DNA from: Dipetalonema caudispina
Taxonomy: Eukaryota > Nematoda > Chromadorea > Rhabditida > Onchocercidae
Direction: 5' to 3'
Length of the DNA stretch: 64,000 nucleotides
NCBI GenBank assembly: GCA_013365325.1
Contig: JABVXV010000190.1
Span: 56,103-120,102 of the forward strand
In this document: one piece after another, positions 38,955 through 53,388 of the stretch
Position numbering within the stretch: position 1 is the stretch's first letter
Layout of the letters: each line of letters opens with the position of its first letter
Notes under the pieces: generated by a model
Database searches by the model: none
What the model saw: only the letters and a program-made list of their open reading frames with translations
Told to the model about the DNA's origin: nothing
Translations under genes and position numbers: made by a program

Positions 38955-40263
38955 CGATGACGACAATTCCTGTGAATTATTTGACATGGAGTAAGTGGTC
39001 ATTTGTTTAGTTCCATCGATACTTGGGAGAAATAACAGTAAAAGAAAAATTTCCTCTGATGAATAGATGATCTTTTTTATCCTTAATTTTTTGACTTGTC
39101 TTTCTCACCAATCATCATTAAGATCTATTTTATCCTAATTACAGAATGTCAACAATAATTTTCATCATAATATGAAGCATGTTAAAATTATTATAATCAA
39201 AGATATCATAAATTAATTGCTTTTTAATATTTCATACTATTTGAAGTAATCGTTAACAATATACAGAATCAATTGGATTAAAAATTTGCAAAGAAATCAT
39301 TTTCAATTTCAAGTGTATGAAATAATGTAAAATTAACTGTTGAATTAATCTAAAAAAAAAAAAAAAAAATGCAGAAAAAAGTCCATAAGAAGAAATATTT
39401 GAAGTTCTCAAATTCAGAATAGATTATGAGAGGGAAACGGACAAGTAATAATCATAATAGAATAAATTGTCGAGTGTTTTTTTTTTTTTTTTTTTTTTTA
39501 AACATACAACAATGATCCCAGTAATTATTTCATTTAAAGCTTATCATTATATCAATATAGATTATAAGTAAACGAAAGAAATTTTGGAGAAAAATCTAAA
39601 AAGCACTTTGATAAAAAACAATTATCAATTTGTCATATATATATATTGTATAATACAATATTGGTGACCTGTATAAATGTATCAAAAGAACCCGCTAAAA
39701 GTATCTATCATGAAAGAAAAAGGAAAAAAAAAAAAAGAAACGATTGCAGAAACAAATAATTTTAGGCAATGAAATTTCCATAATAAACTGAGGAAATAAA
39801 TACATAAACGACACTGATATCCTAAATATGCATGTTTGTGACAAAATTAGGATTTTTTAAATGGCGGAAAGAGGGAGAGGGAAATATATTAATGATCGGT
39901 GAAATTATTTCAAGAAAAATTACTCTCAATGAAAACAAAAAGGTTGATAAGTACATGAAAAATTAGGTTAAGAGGAATTGCGAAGAGCAGAAGAGGTGAA
40001 AGAAGTGGGCAAAATATGAAAGTTGTTTATCTCGTTTATCTAAAAGTTTAAGTTAAGATATAAAAATATTTGTATTTTCAATAAGATTTTTAAATGAATT
40101 TCTATATCAATTATATACCTACAATAATTTAACTACGAATTGTATAATTGTGAGCAATAACAGAAAAAAGAAAAAAAAAAAAAACAATGAATAAAAATTA
40201 TGCAATTCAACGATACATCACACGAAGCGATATCAAGAGCAAGAAAGAAAAGGAGGAGAAATA
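38010..40263. other. Spacer between DB-module and PTR genes
   Basis: AT-rich, with a GAT trinucleotide block at 38912-38963, A runs near 39353-39369 and a T run at 39479-39499. It serves as promoter region of the DB-module gene and 3' region of the PTR gene. No coding frame is supported. Confidence 0.5.
38912..38963 (+). repeat. GAT trinucleotide microsatellite
   Basis: About 17 units of GAT with a few GAA and GAC variants, upstream of the DB-module gene. Confidence 0.9.
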
Positions 40264-43200
40264 TTAATCGCTTGATTCTATTTCTTGCCCATCGATTGGA
40301 TCCATTTCATGTGGTCCCACATAACGACATGATTTTTGACTACTTGTGGATAAAAATATCCGATAACAGTTAGCATTTGTCAGGCAATCCGGTAGAGCAC
40401 CTAAAAGTGCTGGCAAAATTATGAGTCCATGCAGTAAGCTCCATGATACCACCAGAATGATCGTCTTGAAAAAAACCATTGGTGAATAACTCTGAAATTG
40501 AGAAATACAAAAGAAAAGGTTCAATTGTTTTAATAATTCTAATCTTCGATCTTTGTCATTTAAAATTTTTATCAATTATTTTTAAACAATTCATGGGTTA
40601 GTTTTTTTTTTTTTTAATTTTATTAAATCTACACTTAATTTCAAATGCAGATTTGCAAAATCAACAATTCTTAACAATAATTCCGTTATCATAAAATAGC
40701 TAATTAAAATAATTTAAAATTGATCAAGAAGTTAATTCTAAACTCAAAAAATACCACATACCTGCAGAAAAATAAGTGGTAAAACACACATCACTGTCGA
40801 TGCACCAGCTTGTATCATTGGCCAACCAACACTTTCCAAAGTATGTTGAAGTTTTTCATGTGGTCCTTTGATTGGTATTTTCACAATTTTTTTATTTCGA
40901 ATTTCCCGTCGATTCGTTAACTGTAAAAATAAGCAATTTTGAAATGATGAAAACCTTTCTTCCGATCATTTGCTTTGTACAAAAGATAAATGGATATAAT
41001 GCTAGTCGAGTAATTGAACAAGCACATCATTGAATGATTAGATAACACAAATCAAACACACATGCAAAGATTAAACGTTTATTTGAAATGATTACCTGAT
41101 AGTGATAAGAGACATGAGCGGTGAAATCAACCGATAAACCAATAGACATCAACACTGCAACCGTTGTTACTGGATCTAGATCAAAATGCCACCAGGATAG
41201 AAATCCAAATACACCTAAATGATAAAAGATAAAACCAAAAAAACTAATATGGTAAGTGAATAATTATAGTTATTCAAGAAAAATCATTCCTCAGCAATTA
41301 TTTCCAGTAATCTTTGCTTCTAGACATATAATTGATGATTATTACAGGGATCGAATAAATTGGCAATTAATTACCTAAATAAATAACTACTGCTTACTTA
41401 AGAAAAAGAAATAACCACAATTACACATGTAAGAATGAAATTAGGCCAATAAAACAGTTAAATTATATCACTGTTGATTTACATGGTTGATAATTGCTTA
41501 AACAAATGACTAACCTATATAAAGTAAAGATTTGAAATAAGCATTCAAACACAACTTTAGCTACTGTACCTACACTAACAACAATTCATCCGTGTAGTAG
41601 TAGTAGTAGTATATTATCTTTACCGAGACTTATGGAAGCAATTGCGATTGAAGCTGTTATGATGCTACATGGATTCGGAATAAACAATGCACAAACAACC
41701 GCCATACAGATTAATGTTAATGTACCGGTCTGGAATTATACACCATTCATTATCATCATTAGCAACAAGCTTATTTGTTGAATAAATTTTGAGTTTAGTA
41801 AAATCATTGCTAAATCCGTAAAATAATTGAGTAAAATCTTGCAGCTTTTAAGGTAACTAGTTGCAAAATAATTTCTCTGCAAGTACAAGTAACTATTTAT
41901 AAGTTAATTATTTACACCTTACATTCACTTGTATAAACAATAAATGGAGCAAATTAGCGAACAGTTAAGTAGTTCAGATGAGTAATTTTATGACAATGTA
42001 AATCATTCTTTACCTGTATCGCAACCGTTTTCAAACTAAGCATTTGATCGACAAACATTCCATTAGCCTCCCATACTGTCACATTCAAATCCTTAAATGT
42101 AAGAGAAAAATGATGGAAGAATACTGATTTTTCTTTATTTTAAGGATTAATGCAATTTTGATATTCTGGAATAAATAATAGTCAATTTAGTTACTAAATT
42201 ACTAAAAGTTATTACTAAAAGTTAAATATTTTACTTTGTATTTATCAGCAATTTCTCGCCATTTTTCCATTAATTCTATTCGTACTTCCCATTTTGATGT
42301 ATTCTTGTATGCGACAACAAACCAAAAACGATTTACTCGAAGTCCATCTCTATAATGCAACGCATTATACTGAATTATTTCATATTTGTAATGAAAGAAT
42401 GATATTATGGATTTAAAAAATTTCCTAAGTTGATTTTGAAAATGAATCATTTAACAATTTACTTTGTATTAGTTACAATCATACACGTATTCCAGTGCAC
42501 ATAAAAAGGCGACTCGAGAAAACTTTCCAGTTTATCAAAGTCAAGACCCGTTTCAGAGTTAGAAACTTTATTGATTGATTTAGTATCTTCCAAATCAAAA
42601 AATGACCACACTGATAACATGGGATCACCATGCTTGTAATAGTGTTCGTAGTCGCGGAGCCATAATAACGTTGAGATATTTCCTATAAAGTTAAAATTAA
42701 TCATAAAGTTAAGGAAAATTCGAAATTTTCACTGGAATCTTAATTAAATCAAACAAAAATTTCACAGAAGACAATATTTAATTTTCATGTTTTAATTTCT
42801 CAATTATATTTGCAAAAAAAAAAAAAAAAAAAGAAAACTGTAAGATAAATTTGCATGTTTCTATTGTACTAGCTATAGCTCACCTCTGCATAGTGGTAAA
42901 CTTTCAAAATCATCAACAAGTTGCCAAAATCGTTGCATTGGTTGTTGTTTTCGAATATCCAATGGATTATTTATAAGTACTGTCACCGGATGGTATTCAT
43001 CCCAAACTAATAAGAAAATGGAATAAAAAATATGTTGAAATTACAGATGATAATACTCAGGGCATTTTCAAGGACTTTTTTCCACATAGAAAAAAAAGTT
43101 AATTTAAAGGTAAAATAGATAAGAAACTGAAAAATAATAACATACTTATATCATTAAGTATTCGATTTGGCCTTTGTATCGGTGAATCTCGTGGTAAAAT

Positions 43201-46200
43201 TTTCACTGTATCTAATCTAGTTTTTATATTCAGTGCTCCAATAATAGCAAAATACCAGTAAATAAGTACTGCAATAAATAAAAACACCGTGAAACAGCGA
43301 TGTTCCAAAATACGGCAATACATTCTCAGAACCCATTTCATAAAGGTATCAATCTAAAATGATTAAATAACTAGTGAAATCTGTGAAATATAAACTTTAT
43401 AGCATATATAACTTTGACTACTTCAAACTTTAGATTTGAATTCTAGAATTTTAAAATTTGAATTTGAGATTTATGAAAATTCCTTTTACTTTTACGAAAA
43501 ATTATTCACTTATTTCTTTATGCGATTCTATTATTGACTTATAAAGCGTATATACGATACTGAACATATCCAATCTAATTGATTTAATTTGTCATAATCT
43601 TTAAAAGCAATAAATGAAACCTGTAAACGCCATCCATATAGTAAAGGTTTTTGTGAAGACGTTGATAACGTGTACTTCTTATTACGTTTTTCGCAATGTG
43701 AAGCTATTGCCAATACAGGTCCAAATAGAATTAATTCATACAAATAATCCAATCCCATTGCAACAGCTGTTGACATACAAAATAATCGTATTTCTACAAA
43801 AAAAAAAAAGAAAAAAAAATTAGAAAGAAATTGAAAAAATTACACTATTTTCAAACAAAAACTTAGTGACTAATTAATTAAATTTAATCGAACTAAATCT
43901 AAGAATTAATTGCTCATATATGAATCGATATCCAAATACAATGTTGAAATATAACCAAACTATAATATTTCAATTGATTCAGAAAATTAATCCTTAAAAA
44001 ATATTAAAATTTATGAAAATATTAAATATCAATTTGAATATTACTGTAAAGAAACAACTTTACCTGGTGTAGGAGTTAAAGCACCGATACTGAAAGAAAT
44101 GAAATTTGTTAATGAAGTAATCGTAATAGAAGGTCCTACTTCTTCGAATACCAAACCAAGCCGAACACTAACACTACTAGTATGTGCAGCTAAACGTTGC
44201 CATGGATGGATCATCAGGAATGCATCATCAACACCTCAAATTATTACAATTCAATTTAACAGTTTTATTTTAAAAATTTCAAAATATTTTTGAAAAAAAA
44301 AAATTGAATTACATAGAATTGATCATTTGGAAATATAAAATTTGAAATATTTCTTATATTACAGAAGTAAGATATTTATAAAATATGATAAAAAGTAAAC
44401 GTTATTCAAGTAATCTGTTAATGCTTATCATTTATTTGGTAGTTAGTAAAACTACTCCTTATTTGTTTATTTATTTGGTATAATAGGCATGATACATTTT
44501 ACAAAAATATCTGTAAAATTTAATGATAAAAAGAAAACATAATCTTCCTTAATAAGAACTTCAAATTTTTTCTTTTTTTTTTAAAAAAAATGTAAAATGA
44601 CAAAAGATTGCTCAAACTAACCAATTCCCATGATAAGAAATGGCATAACAAGCATGAGCGAATTAGTCCTAATACCAAGAAGTGATATGATACCATATGA
44701 TGATGTAATTGAAAGTATTGGACATAGAATAGAACCAAATGCTACCAAAACTTTACCCCAATCCATTGCATTATGGAAAATTGCACTAGCAAGAACCGTA
44801 ACAGTTACAAAAAACATCATAAAACCAAAACCTGAAAATTTCGACAAAAAATTGAAATAAAATCTGAAATATTATGTGTTGATGAAGTAAATTAGAAGGA
44901 ATTAAAGTGATGCAAGAAAGTAAATATAGGTAATATTATGTGATTAAAATTAATGAAAGTAATACATGGAAATATATGATATAAAATAAATGAAAGTAAT
45001 GTAAAATTAACAAGATTTGTTGGTTTTAGGAAATGATTTTTTTAGTGAATTAAATTATTGCCACGTAGAAGTGATGTAGAGTGAAGTAAGAATTCGTTTT
45101 TAAAAACATTGGAATTAAAAAAAAAAAAATGTATAAAAAACCTGCAGCAAAAAAGGGTGCAAGTTTTTGACCATCCTTGATCATTTCTTGATTAAGAATT
45201 TCTGTGCCAATTACCTAAAATTATGAATAGTTTCATTTAATATGAGAAAATCTAAGATGTGTTATGAACTTGTAATCTTTCATGGACATTTATTGAATTA
45301 TTTTAAATATAACCTCCATATCAATTAAATCACTTTTGTAATGTTCTCGAGCAAATTCAAAAATAGAAAGTTCCCATAATGAGAGCTTTCGCTCCATTTC
45401 GGGAGATGATCGATCGGCACGATAAAGTGCCAAAATTACCTGAAATTCAAAATGAAATTTAAATTGCTCAGAATTTCAAATCATATTACAACAAATATCA
45501 ACAAATGTCAAGGATGGAAAATTCTTTTTTAAAAATCCATTACTTTAATTCATTCAAAAAAAAGTTTGACAGTATCGAATTTAAACTTACTTTAACGAAT
45601 TGCAAGTTTGAAACTAATTGCGCATAGGACACATTTGATGGCAACTTATCAGCGGTAATATTTCGACCAACAAACATATCCTTTTTGGGTGTTTCTTTTA
45701 TAGTAATCCCGAAAAAATTCCTCTCCAAATGAATATCAAAACCATCAATTTTCGCTATTGGATATGTTAATGATGTATCATATGAAAGCGGTTCACCTCG
45801 TTCCACATGGATCCGTTCAACATCAACACCTTGCTGAAAAAATTAATCATTTTAGAAATGGATTAAACAGAATCAATTATCTAATAATTAACAAAGGAAT
45901 AATAATCTCATGGCATCACTAAAATATTACAAATCACATAAGTAATGGACATACTCAACAATTATAAGTAAGCCTTCTTTTTTGTTAATTTTTGGAAAAT
46001 AATAAATTTTGGTTTCTTTTAAGTGAACAAAAATTTCTTGTATATATCATATAGTAATACCATTTTAAAATAAAAAAATTGAAAACTAAATTAAATGTTA
46101 GCTGGCATGTTTTCATAGATCTGATCAGTTTGATTAATCTTAATTTCAATGATAGTGCATATTGTACCTCAGGTAAACTTATACCTCAATGCTTATCACA

Positions 46201-48536
46201 TCTTTACAATAACTACTTATCATAATCATATCTTTCTTATCTTTACTCTTAAAGTTGCATTAAATCTATCTTGTCTTAATTTTAAGAGTAAAATAATATT
46301 GCCAAGCAAAAACTTTTTTACGGGTAAGTTTTAAGTGTAACCAATTAAAAACTGTAAATAATGAATGTAAGATTTTAAAAAATGCAAAAATTTGTAATGA
46401 TGAATTAATATGAGACACTGTAACTTGATGCTAGCAAAATAATTATTCTTGTAATAGTATTAATAATTTATTTCTTTATGTATGCAATTATTAAAGTATA
46501 CATTTTGTTAAAAATTAATAGATTGACTAATTAATGATGATATTACTAAAATAAAAAATTGTTTACCTTGAAAAGTTTCAGTGCAATATTCATCTTACAA
46601 TAAGGTGAACAAAAATTTTCATACATAACTGGTTGATTATCATATATTACAGTATGATTATTCATCAAATAAGTGGTCAAACGTTCAACTTCATCCAAAT
46701 AATCATCACGTATCATCGAACCATTATCTTTGGCTGTTAATAATACTACCGTTACCATTGGATCACCTAAAAAGCAATTTAGTTTTAAATTTTTTACATT
46801 CCTTTTTCTTTAATTAATATTTATTTGCTTAATTTTTGAAAGAAAATCTGAGCAAATAACTCCCATTTATACGAAAATTTTCAATTATTCATTACAATAT
46901 ATGCATATCTTTCTTCTTTATCAATTAATGAAATTTAAAAAAGCATTTAAATGATTTACTTTCCATAATGTTCATTTTTTTAAAATCTTTTTTTGTTTGT
47001 TAAATGTTTCAGTTGAATTTTGATTGAATTAGAAAACAGCAATTTAAATGATACATCTTTAATTATTTAATTTCGAATGAAATTTCGAAGAATTTTGGAT
47101 AATCTTTTAGCTATTCCTAAAATTGCTACAATATTTCTTAATGCCAAATTATTATATTGATTTTTTTGCTACAAATTATCGAATACGATATATTCTTAGT
47201 AGATGCTAAGGTTTATTTCATTTCAAAATGTTTGATAATTATTTCTTTCAATATGTTTACAAATAAAATTGTACCGGTAGCGTTCCAAAATTCCCGCAAT
47301 ACATCCATTTCGTATCTGGATGGTGCATTAGTTGGCGTATAACCATCACGTATTCGATCACGCAAAACAATTTTAAAGATACCAAATGAACTTGTTGAGA
47401 TCAATAATGATAAAAGAATGTATACTACCGGATAACAGCCAACATTTTCACCTAAAACTTTCAGTTAATAATTTAAATTATAAGTAAAAAGTTTCAAATT
47501 AAAACTTAGAAATAGATTGAAGCAAATTTGATGCAATGTTACAAGCACATTTCATACTAATCATTCAACATATTACATTCAGTAAGCTAACATTCCTTTA
47601 GTTTAAGTATGTTTTAAATTGTATCGATCTCTTAGCTACAACATGAAACTATGATATACAATCAATTCAAAAATTGTCAAAATCATAAATTGCAAGAAAA
47701 GCATGTTTGGTAAAAAAAAAAAAAAAAAACAAGAAGGATAATATATTGAATTAAGAATAAATTCAACAATAATGAAAAGAATGATAATAAGATATTGTAA
47801 CTTTTTCTAGCATAGAATTCGCTGATAAAAAATGGTAAAAGATTAAAAAAAAAAAATTATTTAGTAGGAATTATAACTTCGTATTTATATAATTTTGTAA
47901 AATAAAAAAAATTAAACGTTATATGATTATTTTACCTAAAAGTCGAAATAAACCTCGAAGAGTGAGATACCTCCATAATGAGAGAAGTTTACTGCGTCGT
48001 GAATCACCTGTGCATCCTAAATTTGACAATACAAAATAGAACGAACAAATAAACGATTCATCCGTAAAGTTCAAAAAATTACAAATTACAATTTTTTTTT
48101 TTTTTACGAAGCATCGTTATTATAATCTTTCAGACATTTTGTTTTAAAATTTTTTTTCTCATTTCTTTTCAAATTCTTTTATATCAAGTTAACATGAAAT
48201 TTCAATATTTCTTTTCTATCCTATGGTAACAACAATTTTTTATTATTGCGACTTCTTTTTAATAAAAGGAATGAGAAGTAAACTTTAATAAGTAGATTAA
48301 GCTACGTTAAGCTTAAGCTTAACTTTTACTTGATTAAATTTATTCAAAAATAAACCATGATTGGTAATTTGAAGTTTATTGAATGTTTGATCATTCAAAT
48401 ATGACAAATTATCGGTTCTTTCTAAATGAGCATCATCCGAATCATTCATCCTTCCCATTTTGACCTCTTGCGAATGTTCCTCGATCATTAACAACGCTCC
48501 ATTAGCTGCTTCTTCTGGGCCTTCCAGTGACATCAT
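40264..48536 (-). CDS. Patched-related (PTR) membrane protein with sterol-sensing domain
   Basis: Multi-pass protein of the Patched/Dispatched/RND superfamily; nematode PTR proteins act in moulting, sterol or lipid handling and secretion. Nineteen exons, minus strand: 48536-48356, 48016-47936, 47451-47275, 46766-46567, 45833-45591, 45439-45314, 45214-45142, 44831-44622, 44234-44064, 43793-43621, 43353-43146, 43006-42884, 42682-42463, 42349-42235, 42091-42014, 41729-41624, 41214-41096, 40920-40762, 40491-40264. Phases close throughout: 996 residues, normal for PTR. TM1 is at about 95-112; the GYTPTNAPS block follows, then the first extracellular loop. The sterol-sensing domain spans about 365-510 with the RND motif GIGVDD (429-434). 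The second half repeats the fold, with GLSVDF (854-859). The C-terminal end is short and acidic (DGQEIESSD). Exon 1 end and exon 14 acceptor (CATTATAG) are the weakest junctions. No break is seen. Confidence 0.95.
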
Positions 48537-49321
48537 TTATCCAATAATATTTTACCTGATTTTTTTTCTTTTCAATTCTTCAACCACTTCATAATTTAAT
48601 TCTTTCTCGCTAATTTTCCGTTTTCTTTTTCTTTTTTCCTGAAAAATAATTCATCGTTAATTACTACGAAAAGAATAATTAACTTTTATCGCCCATGAAC
48701 TTGTCAAAATAAAACAATAAAAAAATATTTGATGAAAAGTGATTTGTAAAAATGATTTTGAAGATGAAAAAGTCAAAATACTACTAATATTTCATTATTA
48801 TGTAGCAATAATTAAAATTATTTATAAAAGACTAATTATTCATTCCTTGGAAAATTTTCTATTAGAAGATGTAAATGTGAATCATATGATCGTTTACATT
48901 ATCATATGGATAAATTTTTGCATATCAATGGATTAAATAAGTTTTAGAATATAACAGAATCTTTGCTAACAAACTTTTCTCTTAATGTATTTCAAATATA
49001 AGCAATATTGATGAAATATATTACATTAAAATTATGCATCTATTATTTATATTAACGAACAAAACATTTGGCAAAAAATGTCAACCATTAACATTAGACT
49101 TACATTAATAACATTTGAATGAAAAATGTAAAATTTAACAGGAAGAAAATTTTTGAAATTTCAAACTGATCAATAAAAAGGCTAAAGACAACAAATTTTT
49201 CATCATATAAATTTGAGCAAAAATGCAAACGAAAAATTATTTAAAATTTTAAAAAAGTAAATTGAAGTTTTCAAATAAATTTTGGCCCATATAACATGAA
49301 GGAAATTAAAATGCATATATG

Positions 49322-49353
<32 letters not shown>

Positions 49354-52300
49354 AAAATTATTATATGTCAAGTAACGAGTAACAATTTCATTTATGATTC
49401 GTTAATGGTTTTAATGAGTAAAAAATACTTGAAAAAAATATATTATTCGAAAATAGTGTAGCATTTATTTCATATCCTTACATTTCAACAGATGTGAATT
49501 AAGATGATAGGTGTGAAATAAAGTAAGGATTCAACGTTTGATACTCATAAATACTTCAACAACAATTATTAAATTATTTAGTAGTTCATCTCTAATAATG
49601 GCTATCGATCCATCATTGGATGCTAATCGAATGAACAAATTTTTGTTTTAAAAATAGATAGATGAAAATTGAAATGAATATGAAGAAGCAAACTACGTTT
49701 CTTTATTTCTGTTTTAAAATGAAAAAAAAAAAAGAAAGAAAGGAAAAAAAAAATTCAAAAAATTATTGCTTTTTCACTAATCACCGTTGCTTTTCACAGC
49801 ATGAGAAGCAATTTCAACGATTAAAAAAAAAAAAAAAAAAAAAGAGTATTGACTAACTATAATAGGCAAAGAATGTTCCAATAGCTTTTGAAAGTCTTTA
49901 AAATAACCTTTGGTTACTTTTATTTTTCTAAAATTTAATGAAATTAATAAATTGAAATTTAAAGAATGGAAATTCTGTTTATATACTAAAATTAAACTCC
50001 TGAAATATGTCTTTTTCTTGGCCAAAAGAAATTGAATGTACAAGATTTTGTATATTTTAAAATTAAAATTTTTATGCTTACGTATTTTTTAAAGTATTTG
50101 GTGCAAAAACGTCAAACATATTTAACAGACAAATATTCCAATATATAAACAAAGCAATTTAATATGTAAAGAATTTCACCAATCGTCAGATATTCAGTTA
50201 TAAATTTCGAATATTGTCAAATTTCATATGTGTTAAAATATATATACGTATAGAATTTTACTTTTAATATGTATAATAGTTGTATAGTAATCAATAGATT
50301 CAATGAAATTACGAATATTCCAAAAATGAATTAGTAATCATGCAAAGTGGAAAAATTATAATGGATGAAAGCTCAAAGCATACTATCCTTATAAATTTAA
50401 AATGACATTTATTTGAAAATATTTGATAGTTAAATAATTTGTAAGGGTAGCAGCTTAAAGCAGAAAAAAAAAAAAAATAATCACTTAGTTTTTTTTTTTT
50501 TTTCCATTTAATATAATTTCTGAAAAATATTTCGTTTCCAATTCTTCGATCTAAATAAAATAAGCATAGTGTACTTTTTGTTTATATTTTACACACATAT
50601 AAACAGATTACTATGATACTATCCTTTAATCAATAAAGTTAAAATTTCTATGAATAAATATGATAATATATAAATGATAAAAAAATTTTGTATAATGATA
50701 ATTTTTCTAATGAAATGAAAATTAGAAGGATTTCTTCTTGTGATTTGTTTAATTTTGTCAAATAGTTACCTAAATATAACTGATTTTATTAAATGAAATA
50801 AAATATATTTATATTTATATATATATGTATAATAGATTCATAAATGGATAGAATTTTTTTTTTTACAGAAAAGAGCAAAAGCATAATATCAATTATTATT
50901 TTTGAAAAAAAAAAAAAAAAAAAAAAGTGATTTGTCTGTTTGGTACACTAACTAACAGTTTCTAATGTTTGCACAACGATAGTTTAAACAATTTTTACTT
51001 TTTTTTTTTCCTTTTTTTCCCTCTCTTACTCTCAACTTTTCAAAAATTTTTGCATTTAGTTGAAATAGAGCAAAAAGTGATGCATTATCATTTCTAGCAC
51101 AATCTTTTCCATTTCTGCTAATATTAAATTTTTTTTTTCTCTCTCTCTCTCTTTCTCTGTTATAGATTGGAAAACAACATTAATTTTTATTTTTCAATTA
51201 ATTAATATTAATATTAATATATTTATTATTCATACCTTTTATCTGTTATTTTATCAATCATTTATTTCATCCATCTTCTTCCATCTAAAATTTTTTTTTT
51301 TTTTTTTCTATCGATGAATAAGTTAACAATATAGCAAATATATCATCTATCCTTCCTTTTTTACAATTCATTTACACACAAAAAAAAAAAAAAAAACTCA
51401 TCATTGATTTGGTTGGCATTCATTTGCATAAATCAGTCGATGATAAATGAATGATATGGTAAAAGTGCTTTCAATAAAGCTTTTCTCTAAACGCTTCAAC
51501 ACATGCAAATTCATGCAATGCAATATCATATCATCAAAAACATTCATTAACTATCACGCTATCGCTTATTCATTCATCATCTGACTGTTAAATTATCATA
51601 ATTTCTTGTTTTACAAAAATTTTCTTTCAGCTAAAATAATGAAAAGAAAAAAAAGAAAAAAAAGACTGAAAAAATCAGGCAAAATATCTCATTTCGAGTT
51701 TTTTTTTTTCTCATTTAATCGGAAATGAAAAGTACGGAAGTTAAAATTCGCTTAAGAAGAAATTATCATTTCACAGCGTACAACAAATGAAATGACTATT
51801 GCATTGTATCATAGTCATAAAGATTAAATTGATATACAAAACCAAAAATTTGAGATTAAATCGGAAAAATGAAAAAATAATGCAAGAATTGATACTTAAA
51901 AATAGGAATTTTTCAATTCGATAAATGAAATTGATTACATGATGAATTGTGATGAATACTTTTTTAGTTATTATATATATATATTTTCATCTCTCTCTCT
52001 TACCACTGTTGCTGCTATGGAAACGGCAGAAATTGAAAAGGCAACAAAGGTGAATGAATGGAAGCAAATATCAGACAATAGATGAATAGTGAGAATTACG
52101 GAAAGAAAAAAAGGAAAAAAACAACGAATTATTTATATGATTCTGAAATTCTCATATGAAATTTTCCATTTTAGAATTCAACAAACAATTCATGAATGAG
52201 CTTTAATTTAGTTAGTAGAATGAGAGATTCTTCACAACAATTAATTCTTTCATTTCTTTCTTTTTAAGCTATCTCTTCTTCGAAACTTTTACATTTCTAT

Positions 52301-53314
52301 AACATTTGTAAACAACAACTGGTAAAAGTAAAAAAAAAAAGAAAAAGATTCATATTTTTTTTTTTTTTTTTATTTCATAGTTGATCAATGATCCGAAGGC
52401 TTTTTGCATTTAACAAGAAAAAAGATGGACGAAAAATGATTATTTATATTCATAGGCAAATAAATAATTAAACTTTATGAATGATAATCAGTGATATATC
52501 GGAATAGTTATAATGGACTCTAAAATTACGAGGTAATTTTGATTATCAATCTATATCAATCCAACGATTCATCTAAATTTCGTTTTTATTTTTTGCTCCG
52601 TAAATAAATAATAATTACAAAATATTATATTAATAGCCGAAAAAAATTAGTGTATTCCTGAAGAATATGATTAAATTAATTTCTTCCCTCTTTTTTTTTT
52701 CTTTTTCTATGATTCAAAAATCATTTGGAAGCAAGAGAAAAAAGAAAGAAAGAAGATAATCTTTCTTTGAAAGTGTAAAAAATTTATCTTATTTGTTACG
52801 GTAAAAGAAAATTGCATTGATGCTTTCAGTGATATGATGATATCAGATTTGTAGGATATCAATAACTAAAACACAACTGCTTTTTGCTGTTAATTATTTT
52901 TTAAATTCTAAAAATTATCATTCAGTATTAATTATCTTAGCTAAAGAAACTAATTAAATGACTGATATTTTCATCATCGTTTACAAGCAAATAAACTTGT
53001 AATGCTGCAAATAAGTTTATCATATTCAATTCGAACATACAGTTTTCATCGTTTGTTTGTTGCATATCACATTAAGCTATATCAAAGATTTAATCAAGAT
53101 TTCATAATGATCAATATATTCTGATCTTCTTCCAAACTTGATAAAAGTAAATTCTACAACAACGAATAAAATAAAGTGCAAGAGAAAAAGTAATGATGAA
53201 AGAATGAACTGTTATAAATTGAATCAGATACATATACATCAACCGATATTTACCTTTATGACATCTACCAATATAAATGAAATGCAAAAGGATAGGATGA
53301 ATATACCACCACAA
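48537..53314. other. Second gene desert, left part
   Basis: Upstream region of the PTR gene, then AT-rich spacer with an A run of 31 at 49322-49352 and further A or T runs of 15-22. No coding exon with splice support was recognised on either strand. Confidence 0.5.
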
Positions 53315-53388
53315 AGATAACTTTGTTTGCATAATCATCAGCTAGATTCTACAGATAACTTTGTTTGCATAATCATTAGTTAGATTCC
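53315..53388 (+). repeat. 38-bp tandem duplication
   Basis: AGATAACTTTGTTTGCATAA recurs 38 bases later, and the match continues through ATCAT/ATTAG and TAGATTC with few changes. A recent two-copy duplication. Confidence 0.8.

Noticed and set aside
43614..44293. Plus-strand open frames of 69 and 64 codons
   Set aside because: They are opposite-strand shadows of PTR exons 9 and 10.
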